Translations under genes and position numbers: made by a program
Source of the DNA: Sebastes aleutianus
Taxonomy: Eukaryota; Chordata; Actinopteri; Perciformes; Sebastidae
Length of the DNA: 64,000 nt
Assembly (NCBI GenBank): GCA_916700875.1
Contig: CAKAKS010000031.1
Coordinates: 6,960,977-7,024,976, forward strand
Direction: 5' to 3'
Shown here: one piece after another, positions 24,346 through 34,934 of the stretch
Layout: every line of letters begins with the position of its first letter
Numbering within the stretch: the first letter of the stretch is position 1
Notes under the pieces: model-generated
Seen by the model: the letters and a program-made list of their open reading frames with translations, nothing else
Told to the model about the DNA's origin: nothing
Databases searched by the model: none

Positions 24346-25942
24346 ATACAGCTAGTGTGGATAAAACAGAGAAGCTCTTGCTCCAATATGTCAGCAAAGG
24401 TCACTATGTGTTTAAAACCACAAGAGGATACGTGCTATCCTTCTGGCTTCTGAGAAGGACGGAGCTACAAAGCTGTCTACACAGCTTCCCACCTTTTCTT
24501 TTTCAAACTCACTGATAACGTCAAATCCACACGTTTAACCTGTTCTTGAAAAAGACACAGAATGATATAATCTAAATGGGGTGAACTTTTCACACTTCCC
24601 TTTTTGGTGGCAATAAAGATGAAATACACACACATTTAGTATCCATCTTCTGCAGTACCTTCAAATCGAAGCCAACAGCTAAGTGACTCAGACAGTGGGT
24701 CACGCATAAATAAAGCATAGTTATAAAGCATGTAAAGTTCAGGAGTTCAGTTGCTCTTAAACTGAAAGCAAAAATGGGCGTTTGATTCAAGGGACTTTTA
24801 GCTTGCTGGGGTCGTTCGCTCCAGACACTCCACTTTCAGCATCTCAGACACGGCCGAACCTCCTGGGGTTGTCGCGTACTACAGTGTCAAGTTTCCTGCG
24901 AGACTAAAACATCCATCTAGCAGCAGCGCTGTGGGCAAAAATGCTTCTATCCTCACAAAGGTGTGCATGTGAGGGGGAGTTATTTGCTGAAAGAGGCATG
25001 TTAACAATCTGGGGGGCATTTACGCCTCAGTGTTTTCTTGTGAGGACATCTTCCCTCTTTCTCTTATGCATCACTCCTTCAGACTAGATACAGTAATTGC
25101 CAAGTATTGTACCGCTCGACTGCACTGAGAGGCAGTTCATAAGGAATGTAAAAACAATTTTAAACCTTGATCCAGCAGCTTTAGAGCCAAACAAGAGACA
25201 ACATAGCATTATTGATTTAGTGCAATTCTCTGGGAAGCAACAGAAAGTGTAAACTGTTTTGCCTAATAGAGTATTTTCATTGAGTTCTATGTGATTATGT
25301 TTTTATCTCACATATTGCAATTCATATTTTTTTTTATGTCTCATAACTAACTTTTAAAGATTATTCCACTGTGTTTTAAATTACAGATCACAAGAGAATG
25401 AAACAAAAACAGTGGAAGGGACTTGATAATTTAACACTTGCTTTTAGAGGAGACTGGCAAAACTTGTCCAAGTTAACAGGCCACAAATAAATGACAGCTC
25501 GGTACAACAGCAGTGTGCAGAAGGACATTTCAGAAAGCACACATCATTTAACCTTGAATTGGATGGGCTGCATGCCGCAGAGGGCTACGCCGCTTTCCAC
25601 TCCAGTCAGCAAAGAACAAGAAAATGAGGCTATGTGTGAGGCATCGCCAGAGCTGGGTGACTGAGGAGCTGAAGAATAAAGCGCGAGCTGAGAAATCCCG
25701 GTTTGTAATGTGACATGCTGGTGGCAGGGTCAGGATGTGGCCTTCATGGTCAGAGTGCTCTTTTTGTTTTTGTTCAAATGAATACATCGAGCAAGATGAG
25801 ATGCCGTTTCGAATGCACACATCGCTTCAAGATCGTTTGAGGAACATTGCCTCAGTTTCTCTCCCGTATTGCTCGTACACTCGTAATATCTCGACCAAAC
25901 AGAGCACCTTTGATAGCAGCATGAATGCATCACTATAGAGAT
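24346..25942. other. Unique-looking DNA
   Basis: No exon, RNA gene or repeat partner was recognised. Frames near 25548-25954 overlap on both strands. Confidence 0.45.
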
Positions 25943-26561
25943 GGCATGGACCACAGACTAAGAAATAGAAACATAGTCACCGTGATGTCGCCCATTGGTT
26001 TGTGGACTGCCGTTTTGAAGCCTCATGCATTTTAGCCGTCGCCATCTTGTTTTTTTGCAACCAGAAGTGACACAAGAGGGTGGAGCTAAGTACAACCAAA
26101 TGCAGAATAAGACATTTTCAGGTGACCAAAAGGTTATAATTAACTTTCATGAACTGAAAACACACTGTGAAAGGGTTAAAGTTGTGAGACGAAAACACGG
26201 ACAACATCCAGAACGGACAACGCCGTGATAGCTACCTGTCAATCACAAGGTAGCCCCGCCCTAAAGCATACCCTGCTTTATGGTCTATTTTACTCTAAAT
26301 GGGACCATAATTCACTAAATGAACATCATGCTGTATTGAAGAAGACTTGAAACTAGCGATTGAGACCATAAACTCATAAAAGTAATAAATCAGAAGTCAA
26401 TGAGAAGTAGACTCATTTTCTCATAGACTTCTATACAATCAGACTTCTTTTTGCAACCAGAGTCGCCGCCCCCTGCTGGCTGTTAGAAAGAATGCAAGTT
26501 TAAGGCACTTCCACATTGGCGTCACTTCTCAGACTCGGAGGTTGCCTACTGGCATGGACCA
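25943..26561 (-). mobile_element. R5 element, copy 2 (inverted) with target-site duplication
   Basis: The element, about 25954-26550, is the reverse complement of the R5 body (CACCGTGATGTC, AACCCTTTCACAG as CTGTGAAAGGGTT, GTCGCCGCCCCCTGCTGGC). The 11-bp sequence GGCATGGACCA occurs at both edges (25943-25953 and 26551-26561); part of it may be element sequence, leaving a duplication of 8-11 bp. Confidence 0.85.
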
Positions 26562-27311
26562 ACCCTACCTGAGGAACGTTTACAGCACCTTATTGAATCC
26601 ACGCTTCCATGAAATGGCCAAAGACATTACACCACACATTAAACATACTGTGCATTATGTAGAATATACAATATGAGATATAATTTTGGAGACCCAAACC
26701 ACAGCTATCATTCCTAACCTAGAAGACATTGAGTCGAGAATAAAAGCAATTTCCTGCACATCCTACCTGAAATTGAAATGCCAGCAGGATGACAGCTGGC
26801 CGTTGACATCACCGTACATGTAAAAATGGTGATGGAGGGGAGGAGAATATACTATGCTTCTTAAATTAGATTCATATTTTAAAAGTTTATCACGTTTCAT
26901 TTTGGTGCAGAGATAGTGTCAAGCTCAAATTTCCCATTAATCATGAAGTATCGGGGGCATTGCCCAGACATCTGTCATGCATATGTAATTACTCATCAGC
27001 CTTTTATCGGAATCACTGAAACAAATTTCCCTCTGCAAAGCAAATCGTTGTGTGTGTCTGTGTGTCTCTGTGTGTGTGTGTGTTCAAGAGCAGCTGTGTC
27101 TGTTAGGCTGAGGTCATTATTGATCAGGTTTTGTGACATGCCATTACTACTGCTAAATAACAATTAGAGTGACAGAAACAAGGGTGAGTGCAGGGCCCGG
27201 TCCGATAAATTATGCCTTCCTGTTGCAGCGCCTGCATGCAGCTAAATTAATGACGATTTATGTTCTCAAAACACACAGAGAGACCAGGAAACGGAAGCAC
27301 CTGTTGGCAAT
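26562..27311. other. Unique-looking DNA with a TG-rich patch
   Basis: An imperfect TG microsatellite lies at about 27048-27082. Nothing else was recognised. Confidence 0.45.
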
Positions 27312-27927
27312 ACACAGGGGTGGAAAGGTACCATTTTGAGGTACTTGTATTTTACTTGAGTATTTCCATTTTCTGCTACTTTATACTTCTACTGCACTAC
27401 ATTTCAGTGGGAAATATTGTATTTATTTTGGATTTTTTTACATTTAATTGGCAGCTATAGTTACTGGTTACTTTGTCTTGTAACTCCTTGTAAAAAAGAT
27501 CTGTTTATAGTTGAGGCTCTTTGACATGTTTCAGATGTTTATGAGTGCATAGCAGTTCCACAGAAAAGACATTTCCCTCTAAAATTCTCAAACAGTTTAT
27601 TTTAATAACAGCTTGAGTCCCAAAGAGGTCAAATGATCCAATATTTCATAAAACAAATTAAAACAAAAATATCATAGACAAGAGAGAAGTCCAAAAGCTA
27701 ATACACTTTGTTTTTTCTTCTTTCCTCTCACCTAATCATGTCACGACTCCTCCTGTTGTCTTGTGACCCTTTAGAGGGGCTCGACCCCTAGGTTGGGAAC
27801 CACTGGGCTAACTGTAGTCAATAGCTTCAAATGCATTGATGCATCAATATTCACAATATAAAAATACTATTTATATTAATATATCAGTCACGGGATATTT
27901 TACTGCACTGATTGTTCCACCACTAAC
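27312..27927. mobile_element. R12 hAT-like element (GGTGGAA ends), interrupted
   Basis: The left end is GGGGTGGAAAGG with the familiar fish repeat body TATTTTACTTGAGTATTTCC and TATACTTCTACTGCACTAC. The right end is TTCCACCACTAAC, inverse of the left. The middle (27480-27830) differs from the usual body and includes GGTTGGGAACCACTGGG, a sequence typical of another hAT end. Confidence 0.6.
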
Positions 27928-28169
27928 AATACAATAGACCTCTAACATATACCTTAATTAAAGGGGCCAATTTAACGGCCTTTTTCAAAATTCATATATG
28001 CTATTCCTATGGTCTAAGACAGTCCAAAAAATATGAATAAACATGAACAACTCTCTCCCAAATCCAAAAACTAATGTTAAAACTCAAATTGGTGAGGTCA
28101 TTGAGTATAAAGTGTGGAGCTGCTCCGTAGATAATGAATTGGGAAAGATGTTACAGATAACACTGAGAG

Positions 28170-28700
28170 CAACCAGGCAGAGCCGGCCCTGGGCATAGGC
28201 GGTATAGGCGAATGCTAGGGTCGCATCCATACACAGGGGTACCCCAAATGAGGGAAGAAAAAAAAAGAAAATGTGTAACGTTTACTTTTTTTTACTAATA
28301 CTATTTTAATACTATTATTTCGAAATATTACCAAATGAGGCCACAACAACACATAGCCCATTAAATAGGACCTATTTTCTGGGTTGCCCGCAGCATCACC
28401 CAATAGCAAATAAATAGTTAGAGATTACATCAGTTACTACCACTTTAAATTCATTAGGGAAAGTTGGAAAGACTATTCAGGTGTTTGGGGAATAACCTAC
28501 AACATGATTTTGAAAAAAATACACCTTTTATTTTAAGTATGATCTGCATAGCTTATTCTCAAAGACATGAAGCTATGCAGTTTCTGTGTGAGCGTATATG
28601 AACACAATGATTGGTGATGGAATTGGCTGCGATGCAAGGGGCACCAGCTACAATCTTGCCTAGGGCACCAGATTTGTCAGGGCATGGCTCTGCACCCAGG
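28170..28700. mobile_element. hAT-like element nested in R10
   Basis: The element is 28178-28692, with inverted ends CAGAGCCGGCCCTG and the complement of CAGGGCATGGCTCTG. It is flanked by CAACCAGG (28170-28177) and CACCCAGG (28693-28700), an 8-bp target duplication with one mismatch. The 8-bp duplication and CAGAG ends fit the hAT superfamily. Non-coding. Confidence 0.75.
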
Positions 28701-28886
28701 GGGATGCTCTGAGTATATGGGTACATTTATGTTTCCAACTGACAACACTACAATAGAATAAAGATCATTTGGGTATAAAAAAGAAAACAAACATTCTGTG
28801 GGTCCACGAATGCAGCCTCCCATTCATTGTCTATATGGAGCAGCTCTAGACTTAATACTTAATAACATTATAACATTATAACATTA

Positions 28887-29204
28887 TAACTGCAATGATT
28901 AATCCATTAGTTGTCAACTATTAAATTAATTGCCAACTATTTGGATAATCAATTAATCAGTTTGAGTCAATTTCTAAGTAAAAAAATTCTAAATTTTCCT
29001 GATTCCAGTTTCTTAAATTTGAATATTTTCTGGTTTCTTTCCTCATCTATGACAGTGATCTGAATATCTTTGAGTTGTGGACAAAACAAGACATTTGTCA
29101 TCTCGGGCTTTGGGGATACACTGATATTTTATAGACAAACAAACAACTAATCGATTAATCGGAAAAAATAATGGACAATGAAAATAATCGTTAGTCGCAG
29201 CCCT
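28887..29204. mobile_element. Second nested element (GCAGCCCT end)
   Basis: It runs from ACTGCAATGATTAATCC to AATCGTTAGTCGCAGCCCT, with short inverted ends and ATTAATCG-type motifs. It carries the common fish body TTTGAGTTGTGGACAAAAC. It is preceded by a short tandem of AACATTAT (28860-28888). Non-coding. Confidence 0.65.
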
Positions 29205-29360
29205 CGATGACATCACAAGTTTGAGACTCACTTCTCTGGTTTCTGGCTTTGAGAGAGAGAGAGAGCAGCTCATGCTCACACATATTGATTGAACTTCCCT
29301 ATAGGCATATAGGAAATAACATATTGGAATTCTTAATTAAGGTGGTGTTCCCCTTTAAAA

Positions 29361-29539
29361 TATTATGGTGGCTCAAATGGTTTCAGAAATATTTTTTAAA
29401 TAGAGACTAAATGAAATTAAATGTAAACTTATTTTGAAATGCTACTTTAGAGCTGTATGGGCATCACTAACTTAGAAATGATTGACATCCATTGAACATA
29501 TTGTATTTTAATGAACACCATCCATCCATCCATCCATTC
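29361..29539. repeat. Unique DNA and (CATC)n next to the promoter region
   Basis: A CATC tetranucleotide run of about 20 bp lies at 29517-29537. The rest is unique-looking AT-rich DNA. Confidence 0.7.
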
Positions 29540-29826
29540 CTCCTCCGCCAGCTGTCCGGGCCAGGTTTTGATACAGCGCCTCCACCACTTGCCGGAGCAC
29601 TTGGATTGGTTGAAGGAGTGAAGGTAGCCCGCAGAGAGACTGCTCTCCTTTCCTTCCTCCTGGTTCAGTCCCGTCAGTGGAGCGCAAGGCGCGGCGCACG
29701 CACACACGGCTCATACACACACTCACTCAGCTGGCACGCGTGAAAAGGTGCGACACACAGAGAGAGAGTGGAGGACTCAACGGAGGACTTTGAATTTCGT
29801 GTGTGTGTTGGGGACTAAACCTGAGC
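29540..29826 (+). promoter_or_regulatory. Probable promoter and transcription start region of the signal-peptide gene
   Basis: This stretch is GC- and CpG-richer than its AT-rich surroundings, with for example GCGCAAGGCGCGGCGCACG near 29680-29700. It holds an inverted CCAAT box (GATTGG, 29603-29608) and no clear TATA box. It leads without a break into the leader of the 30166 exon. The exact start site is not visible. A promoter is inferred from position and composition only. Confidence 0.4.
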
Positions 29827-30165
29827 ATGAATTTGCCACCAAGACATCGATCCACACCTACAGAGAACAAACCAAGTGAAGCTTTCAAGGGAAAACGGAA
29901 CGGGGACCGATTTTAATGCAACATCCTTCCTCCTGACGGAGGGTGATGCACCCGCCTCTTGTTCCACAAACTGGCACAGTTTATTTTGCATGACCGCAAC
30001 AAACACTGCTGGATATATTCTCTGCAAAAGCCGTTTTTGTATTTTTGCGCTCGGGGTTTCTTTTTCGACTGCAGCGCAACAACAACAAGGAGCGACAGAA
30101 ATAGTGCGTGTTTTCTTTTGAGCGCAATTTCCCAGTGACTCGGAGCGGAGTTTGGACTCCTCACC
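29827..30165 (+). other. Probable 5' leader with four chained upstream ORFs
   Basis: Four upstream ATGs precede the main start. uORF1 is 29827-29916 (29 codons, MNLPPRHRS...). uORF2 is 29916-29936 (6 codons), and its ATG overlaps the uORF1 stop as TAATG. uORF3 is 29946-29993 (15 codons). uORF4 is 29989-30121 (43 codons), overlapping the uORF3 stop as ATGA. None is in frame with the main ORF or runs past it. If transcription begins upstream of 29827, ribosomes would meet all four before 30166, which suggests translational control. The leader interpretation depends on the exon call. Confidence 0.45.
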
Positions 30166-30295
30166 ATGGGGCTCGGCGGCGCACAGACTGCTAGAGAAGG
30201 AGGAGGAAGAGTGCCGAGATCCTCTCCTGAGATGCGGACCGTGTCCAGGCTGTTGTTGCTCGTTGTTCTCCTGGTGGATATCGGAGGGGCTCAAG
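30166..30295 (+). CDS. First coding exon: signal peptide of an unidentified secreted or type I membrane protein (partial)
   Basis: The exon opens at an ATG in strong Kozak context (ACCATGG) and encodes 43 codons plus one base before a donor reading AAG|GTAATA, giving a phase-1 intron. A second in-frame ATG lies at codon 23 (30232). From it the peptide has a short basic start (MRTVSR), a hydrophobic core (LLLLVVLLV) and a small-residue end (DIGGAQ), which is a classic signal peptide of about 20-22 residues. The first 22 codons are rich in Gly, Arg and Ser and look less constrained, so Met23 may be the working start. Phase-1 junctions after the signal peptide are common in receptors and adhesion proteins with Ig-like or similar extracellular modules. 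Nothing of the mature protein is visible, so the family cannot be named. No second exon was recognised in the following 33.7 kb. Confidence 0.75.
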
Positions 30296-32975
30296 GTAAT
30301 AAAGTTAAAAGTCCCATTCTTGACCTGTGAACTTGGCTTTTACGCTGCGTAAAAGTTGTCTAAACTCCTGTAGGCTATACAGCAAGGGGTGGAGTGGACA
30401 GGAAGAACCACCTGAAGTTACTCACACTCTTTGCATAAAAAATACAATAGGTTATTCACCTTTTGGCACTGAGATTAAGGCATAAATTCAGCCTGTGGAA
30501 AAAAGCAAGAAGGCCTAAAAATCATAAACTCCCAATAATGTGGGCTAAATACGAAGATATGACACACCATAAAGGTCAAATTTACTGTTCTGTGGAAAAC
30601 CATGATGGGAAAAAGGGGGAAACTTTAATTTAAGGTATTGACTGTTGCTTATTTCTGTTGTGTAAACCACGAAAATCCCACTAGGACATCTGTTTCTCTA
30701 GGAAAAGAAATCAAAAAGCTTCCGAGATGCCATCAAAATGATTTTTTTTTGGTTTTTACATCCAACCCAAATTAATCCTTAAAGTAAAGATTGTTGTGCA
30801 TGAATAGATTCACTAGAAATAAAAATTGCCTTATTAATTCTGAATCACATTACAGGAGGTCAAATCTAATGTAGACAATTATTATTTACCCTAATTATTA
30901 TGAACCAAATTATATTTAAATTCTAACTGATGACCCAGTTCCTATACTGCTATCTATTTAGTTTCCTTTGGACATCTGCTCACACTGTGAAAACCGTCCA
31001 GATGAGAGGCTCGATGTTCATTCATTTGATTTTTCCAGGTTTAAACAATAATCCACAACATGATTTATTCTTGGGCAATCTTGTTTTGACCTTCATATGA
31101 GTAGTTTAATTCCAAATTAAGATCATCCTTTAATGATGACTAGTGTTAAAGTTCAGTGAAACTAAAACAATTAAATAGTCTTGACCTTTGCTCAGAAGTC
31201 AGATCTTTATTAGGACTGAATAATCTGTATATTTTTCGATACAATTTTCATTTTCACCTCACATGCCTCTATAATCAGTTTTAATTCCTCGTTGTATTCA
31301 ACCAGTAAGCACCTTGTTGTTGTTTTTCTTTTTTAAACCTTCAGTGCCGTTTCCCTCAGACTAGAGTCTTCTTGTTGAAAGATGTTTTCTGTAAACCGTA
31401 GTATAGCTGTCAGGTATGGAGAGCACTGAGATAATGCCACAACACCTGAAGCCATTTACTTAATCCGCTCTCTCCTGAGTGGGATTGTCTATCAAACAAA
31501 GGGAGCTCGGAGGAAGCCATCTGTGTGAGGGCGAGCGTTCAGTATGTGTTTGTGCATGTGTGTCAAGATGCCTCTGGAATTGAGGTAGGTGGTCTGCCTG
31601 CTCTTTCTGGAATGGCTGATGAGATGGGAAGAAACGAGCAGATCCTCGGTTTTGCAGACAGGAGAAAGGCTTACAGTTGCAGATTTCTCCAACGATGTAA
31701 CATATTTTTTTTTTCTCGGGGAAAGTTGCTGCTCATGAAAGAGCAACGTAAGCTTAAATTGGAGGTCCAAGCACATATCCTAGACGGGGCTGGGGGTCTG
31801 CGAGCAACCTTATCTAGCTGCTCCAGACCTTCATCTCACTCCTGCATAGTTAATGAGCAAAAAAGAGGCAGAGGAGGAATAAAAAAACAGCACAGGTCCG
31901 GTTTCTGAAGGGCAGGGTGAGATGACATAATACCCATCCTAACGCCCCAGAGAGCCCTGTGTCATTGACTAGATGGGAATACGAACAAGGTCCTTCTCTG
32001 TCCATTAAGGAGTCGATACAGCAGGAGAACATTGTTTGAGACTAATTAATGGGCCCTGCTATTTTTGGTCACTGATGAGCTCTACACATTTCCAAATCGC
32101 TGGAGAGTCACTTCTTCAGTGTAAAACTACTGCTGATTAAAGTGGCTCGCTTACCCATGCAGGCGCTCCTCGTACAATAACCACCCGCGCTCCTGCATAT
32201 TTAGTTCTGGAGTCACTGGAACATATTTTTGTATACTTACTGTAGGCACATTTCATCTGGTTGTTGCAGTTTATTTTTACTTCCCCCTGACTTTGCCTTT
32301 GAGAGAGGACTTGCTCTCACCCCGATCTACACACAGAAGTGAGCACTGGGAAATGAGAGTGCTCATTAACCTGCTGAACTCTTGACAAAGGAGACAGGTT
32401 GAGACAGATATAAGCTGGGAGCTGCCAGAGAGCTAGCTTGCTGGGAGCTCTGTGACACTGACAGTAGCTTGATTGGAAACCCTTGGTGCAAGAACAGATG
32501 TACTCCTGGTATTTCCAGCACATGCAGCCGCGGCAGAGCTGTACAGTATATGTGTGCAGTGTCCGTATCTGTGTGCATGTTGTTTTGAAAAGGCGATGGA
32601 GGATGTCAAGTTGTTATGGGAATATGTGGAATATCATGATGATATGTTGGGGGAAAAGACGGCAAGAGATGTTTTAAAAAGTTTTTTTCCTTTTACGGGG
32701 GAAGTGAATGTAAAAAACAGTTTGTAGATGAAATATTAGATATTGTTATCCATGAAACAGACCGAACCAGTGAATCAGGGGAAAACATATTCACATATTG
32801 AATCTGCCTCAGGGAGGAAAAGAAGAGGATATGGGTTCATTGAGGATTTGTAAATACTTAAATTGAGACAGTTTTGTATGTTAAACATATGGTGTGAGGG
32901 AGAGAATAGCGTTTGCTTAATTGAATTCTGACCAATAATGTTCCTTAGCACTGACATATTTATACCAGTATATTC
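30296..32975 (+). other. Start of the long first intron; no recognisable elements
   Basis: The intron begins GTAATAAAG at 30296. The sequence is AT-rich, and open frames here (such as 31525-31908 on + and 32317-32578 on -) are short, overlap on both strands and lack coding character. I see no clear repeat copy, RNA gene or exon in this stretch. Confidence 0.5.
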
Positions 32976-33567
32976 CAGTGAAACCAATGCAGAAGTGCCT
33001 TAAACGTACATTCTTCCTAACAGCCAGCAGGGGGCGACTCCTCTGGTTGCAAAAAGAAGTCTGAGAAAATGAATTGATTTATTACCTCAGTAAACATTGT
33101 AAACATAAGACTATGTTCTCAATCGCTAGTTTCAAGTCTTCTTCAATACAGCATGATGTTCATTTAGTAAATTATGGTCCCATTTAGAGTCAGATAGACC
33201 ATAAAGCAGGGGATGATTTAGGGCGTGGCTTCCTTGTGATTGAGAGGTCGCTACCACGGCGTTGTCCGGTCTGCGAGTTGTCCGCAATTTCGTCTTGAAA
33301 CTTTAACCCTTTCACAGTCTGTTTTCAGTTCATGTTAATTATAAACTTTTTGGTTGCCTAAAAATGCCTTATTAAGCGTTCGGTTGGGCTTAGCTCTACC
33401 TTTTCGTGTCACTTCTGGTTGCAAAAAACAATATGGCGACGGCCAAATACCAAGATAGTGACGGTCAAAATGCCAAACTCGAGGCTTCAAAACGGCAGTC
33501 CACGAACCAATGGGTGATGTCACGGTGACTACGTCCATTTCTACTACTCCTATATACAGTTTATGGT
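32976..33567 (+). mobile_element. R5 element, copy 3
   Basis: It contains GCCAGCAGGGGGCGACTCC, TAGTTTCAAGTCTTCTTCAA, AACTTTAACCCTTTCACAGT, GATGTCACGGTGACTACGTC and the end TATATACAGTTTATGG. The first bases of the 5' end (AGTNGGCAACC) are lost. Non-coding. Confidence 0.85.
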
Positions 33568-34489
33568 TTATACTGTATGTCTGTGTTAGGCTGTGGATAA
33601 AAGTCTAAAGTCCAGCCCAGGGTAGTGGCCTTCCTGGGAATTAGTTCAGTTTTTCCACAATGCTGCTCTTATGTCTCTCTTTTCCTCTTTCACCATGTTC
33701 CTGTCTCTGCCACCTCCCCACTTTCTGATGATGTGCCCTCAGAGGATTGTTTTCAGAGGGAAAAGTTAAAAGTTCCTTATTATATATGGTTTCTAAAATA
33801 TCGTGACTCAGTGCACAGTAAGACGTTGCAATTTTCCAACACTCCCTTTCAGGCTGATCTGCTTTAGGAGCGCAGGTAAACGTGCATGTTATTTCTATCA
33901 TTATTATTCTAACAGGCTTCCCTGCGGCCTGACAACCGGCTCCTCTGGGGCCGCTAACGTTACAACCATCGCGGTCATTCTATAAACAGGGCTTGTATGC
34001 ACAATGAGCACATTGTGTGCAAGGAGCGGTACTTATGAATTATCCTCTATGATAGCCCTTTGCCAGCGCCCATGAGCTGGCATTATGACACACACTTACA
34101 GTCAAAGCAATTTAGTGTAATTGGAGGAAATTAAGATTCAGTAAGGCACTCCCCTGTGCTCAGGTGAAAGGAAGAGGGCAGAGTAAACAGGGTGTACAGT
34201 ATGGTCCGACGGTGCTGAGAGGGGTCAGAGGTGCATGCCGGTTGCTAGCTGAGCCACAGGCGGAGCGTGGAAGTAGAGTGATAATTACTGTGAAAAGTGG
34301 CTGCTGCTGAGTTCGCTTCCCTGCTCCACTTGATGTCATATGCTATTGTTATGATGGCAGAAAATATACATGGAGTTATTTTGGGGCTGGGAACAGTTCT
34401 GCCGTCAGCTGGTGGATCTTGTAATGTGCTGGTGGAGGCAAATACTGTCGCCGTATAATACTGAGGTCATGAGTTCAAACTCCGCTTTA
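33568..34489. other. Unique-looking intronic DNA
   Basis: Nothing recognised beyond short overlapping frames on both strands. Confidence 0.45.
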
Positions 34490-34934
34490 GTGCAACCCAG
34501 TCGGCAACTCCCAGGTCTGAAAAATGAAGCCAATGCTGAAGTGCTTTAAACCTGCATTCTTTCTAACAGCCAGCAGGGGGCGACTCCTCTGGTTGCAAAA
34601 AGAAGTCTGATTGTATCGAAGTCTATGAGAAGGGCGAGGCTACCTTGTGATTGTCAGGTCGCTACCACGTAGTTGTCCGGTCTGGGTGTTGTCCGTGTTT
34701 TCGTCTTACAACTTTAACCCTTTCACAGTGTGTTTTCAGTTCATGAAAGGTAATTGTAACATTTTGGTTGCCTAAAAATGTCTTATTCAGTTAATTCACT
34801 TCTGGTTCCAAAAAACCAAGATGGCGACAGCCAAAATGCCGACCTCGAGGCTTCAAAAGGGTGGTCCAAAAACGAATGTATGACGTCACGGTGACTACGT
34901 CCACATCTTATATACTAGTCTATGGTGCAACGCC
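34490..34934 (+). mobile_element. R5 element, copy 4 (internally deleted) with target duplication
   Basis: The element is about 34499-34924, starting AGTCGGCAAC and ending TACTAGTCTATG. It is flanked by GTGCAACCC (34490-34498) and GTGCAACGCC (34926-34934 area). The central block from CTACTTCTCACTTGATT to the ATAAAGCAGGGGATG motif is missing. Confidence 0.85.

Larger units (their letters stand above)
27958..29358. mobile_element. R10 host element with TTAA ends, containing two nested elements
   Basis: The left edge is TTAAAGGGG (27958) and the right edge CCCCTTTAA (about 29350-29358). Matching internal inverted sequence GTGGAGCTGCTCC (28116) and GGAGCAGCTCTAGAC (28838) supports one interrupted element. 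Two foreign elements lie inside (28178-28692 and 28887-29204). Confidence 0.6.

Noticed and set aside
29815..30294. 159-codon frame on the - strand opposite the first exon
   Set aside because: It is a shadow of the GC-rich leader and signal-peptide exon; the + strand has the Kozak start, signal peptide and splice donor.
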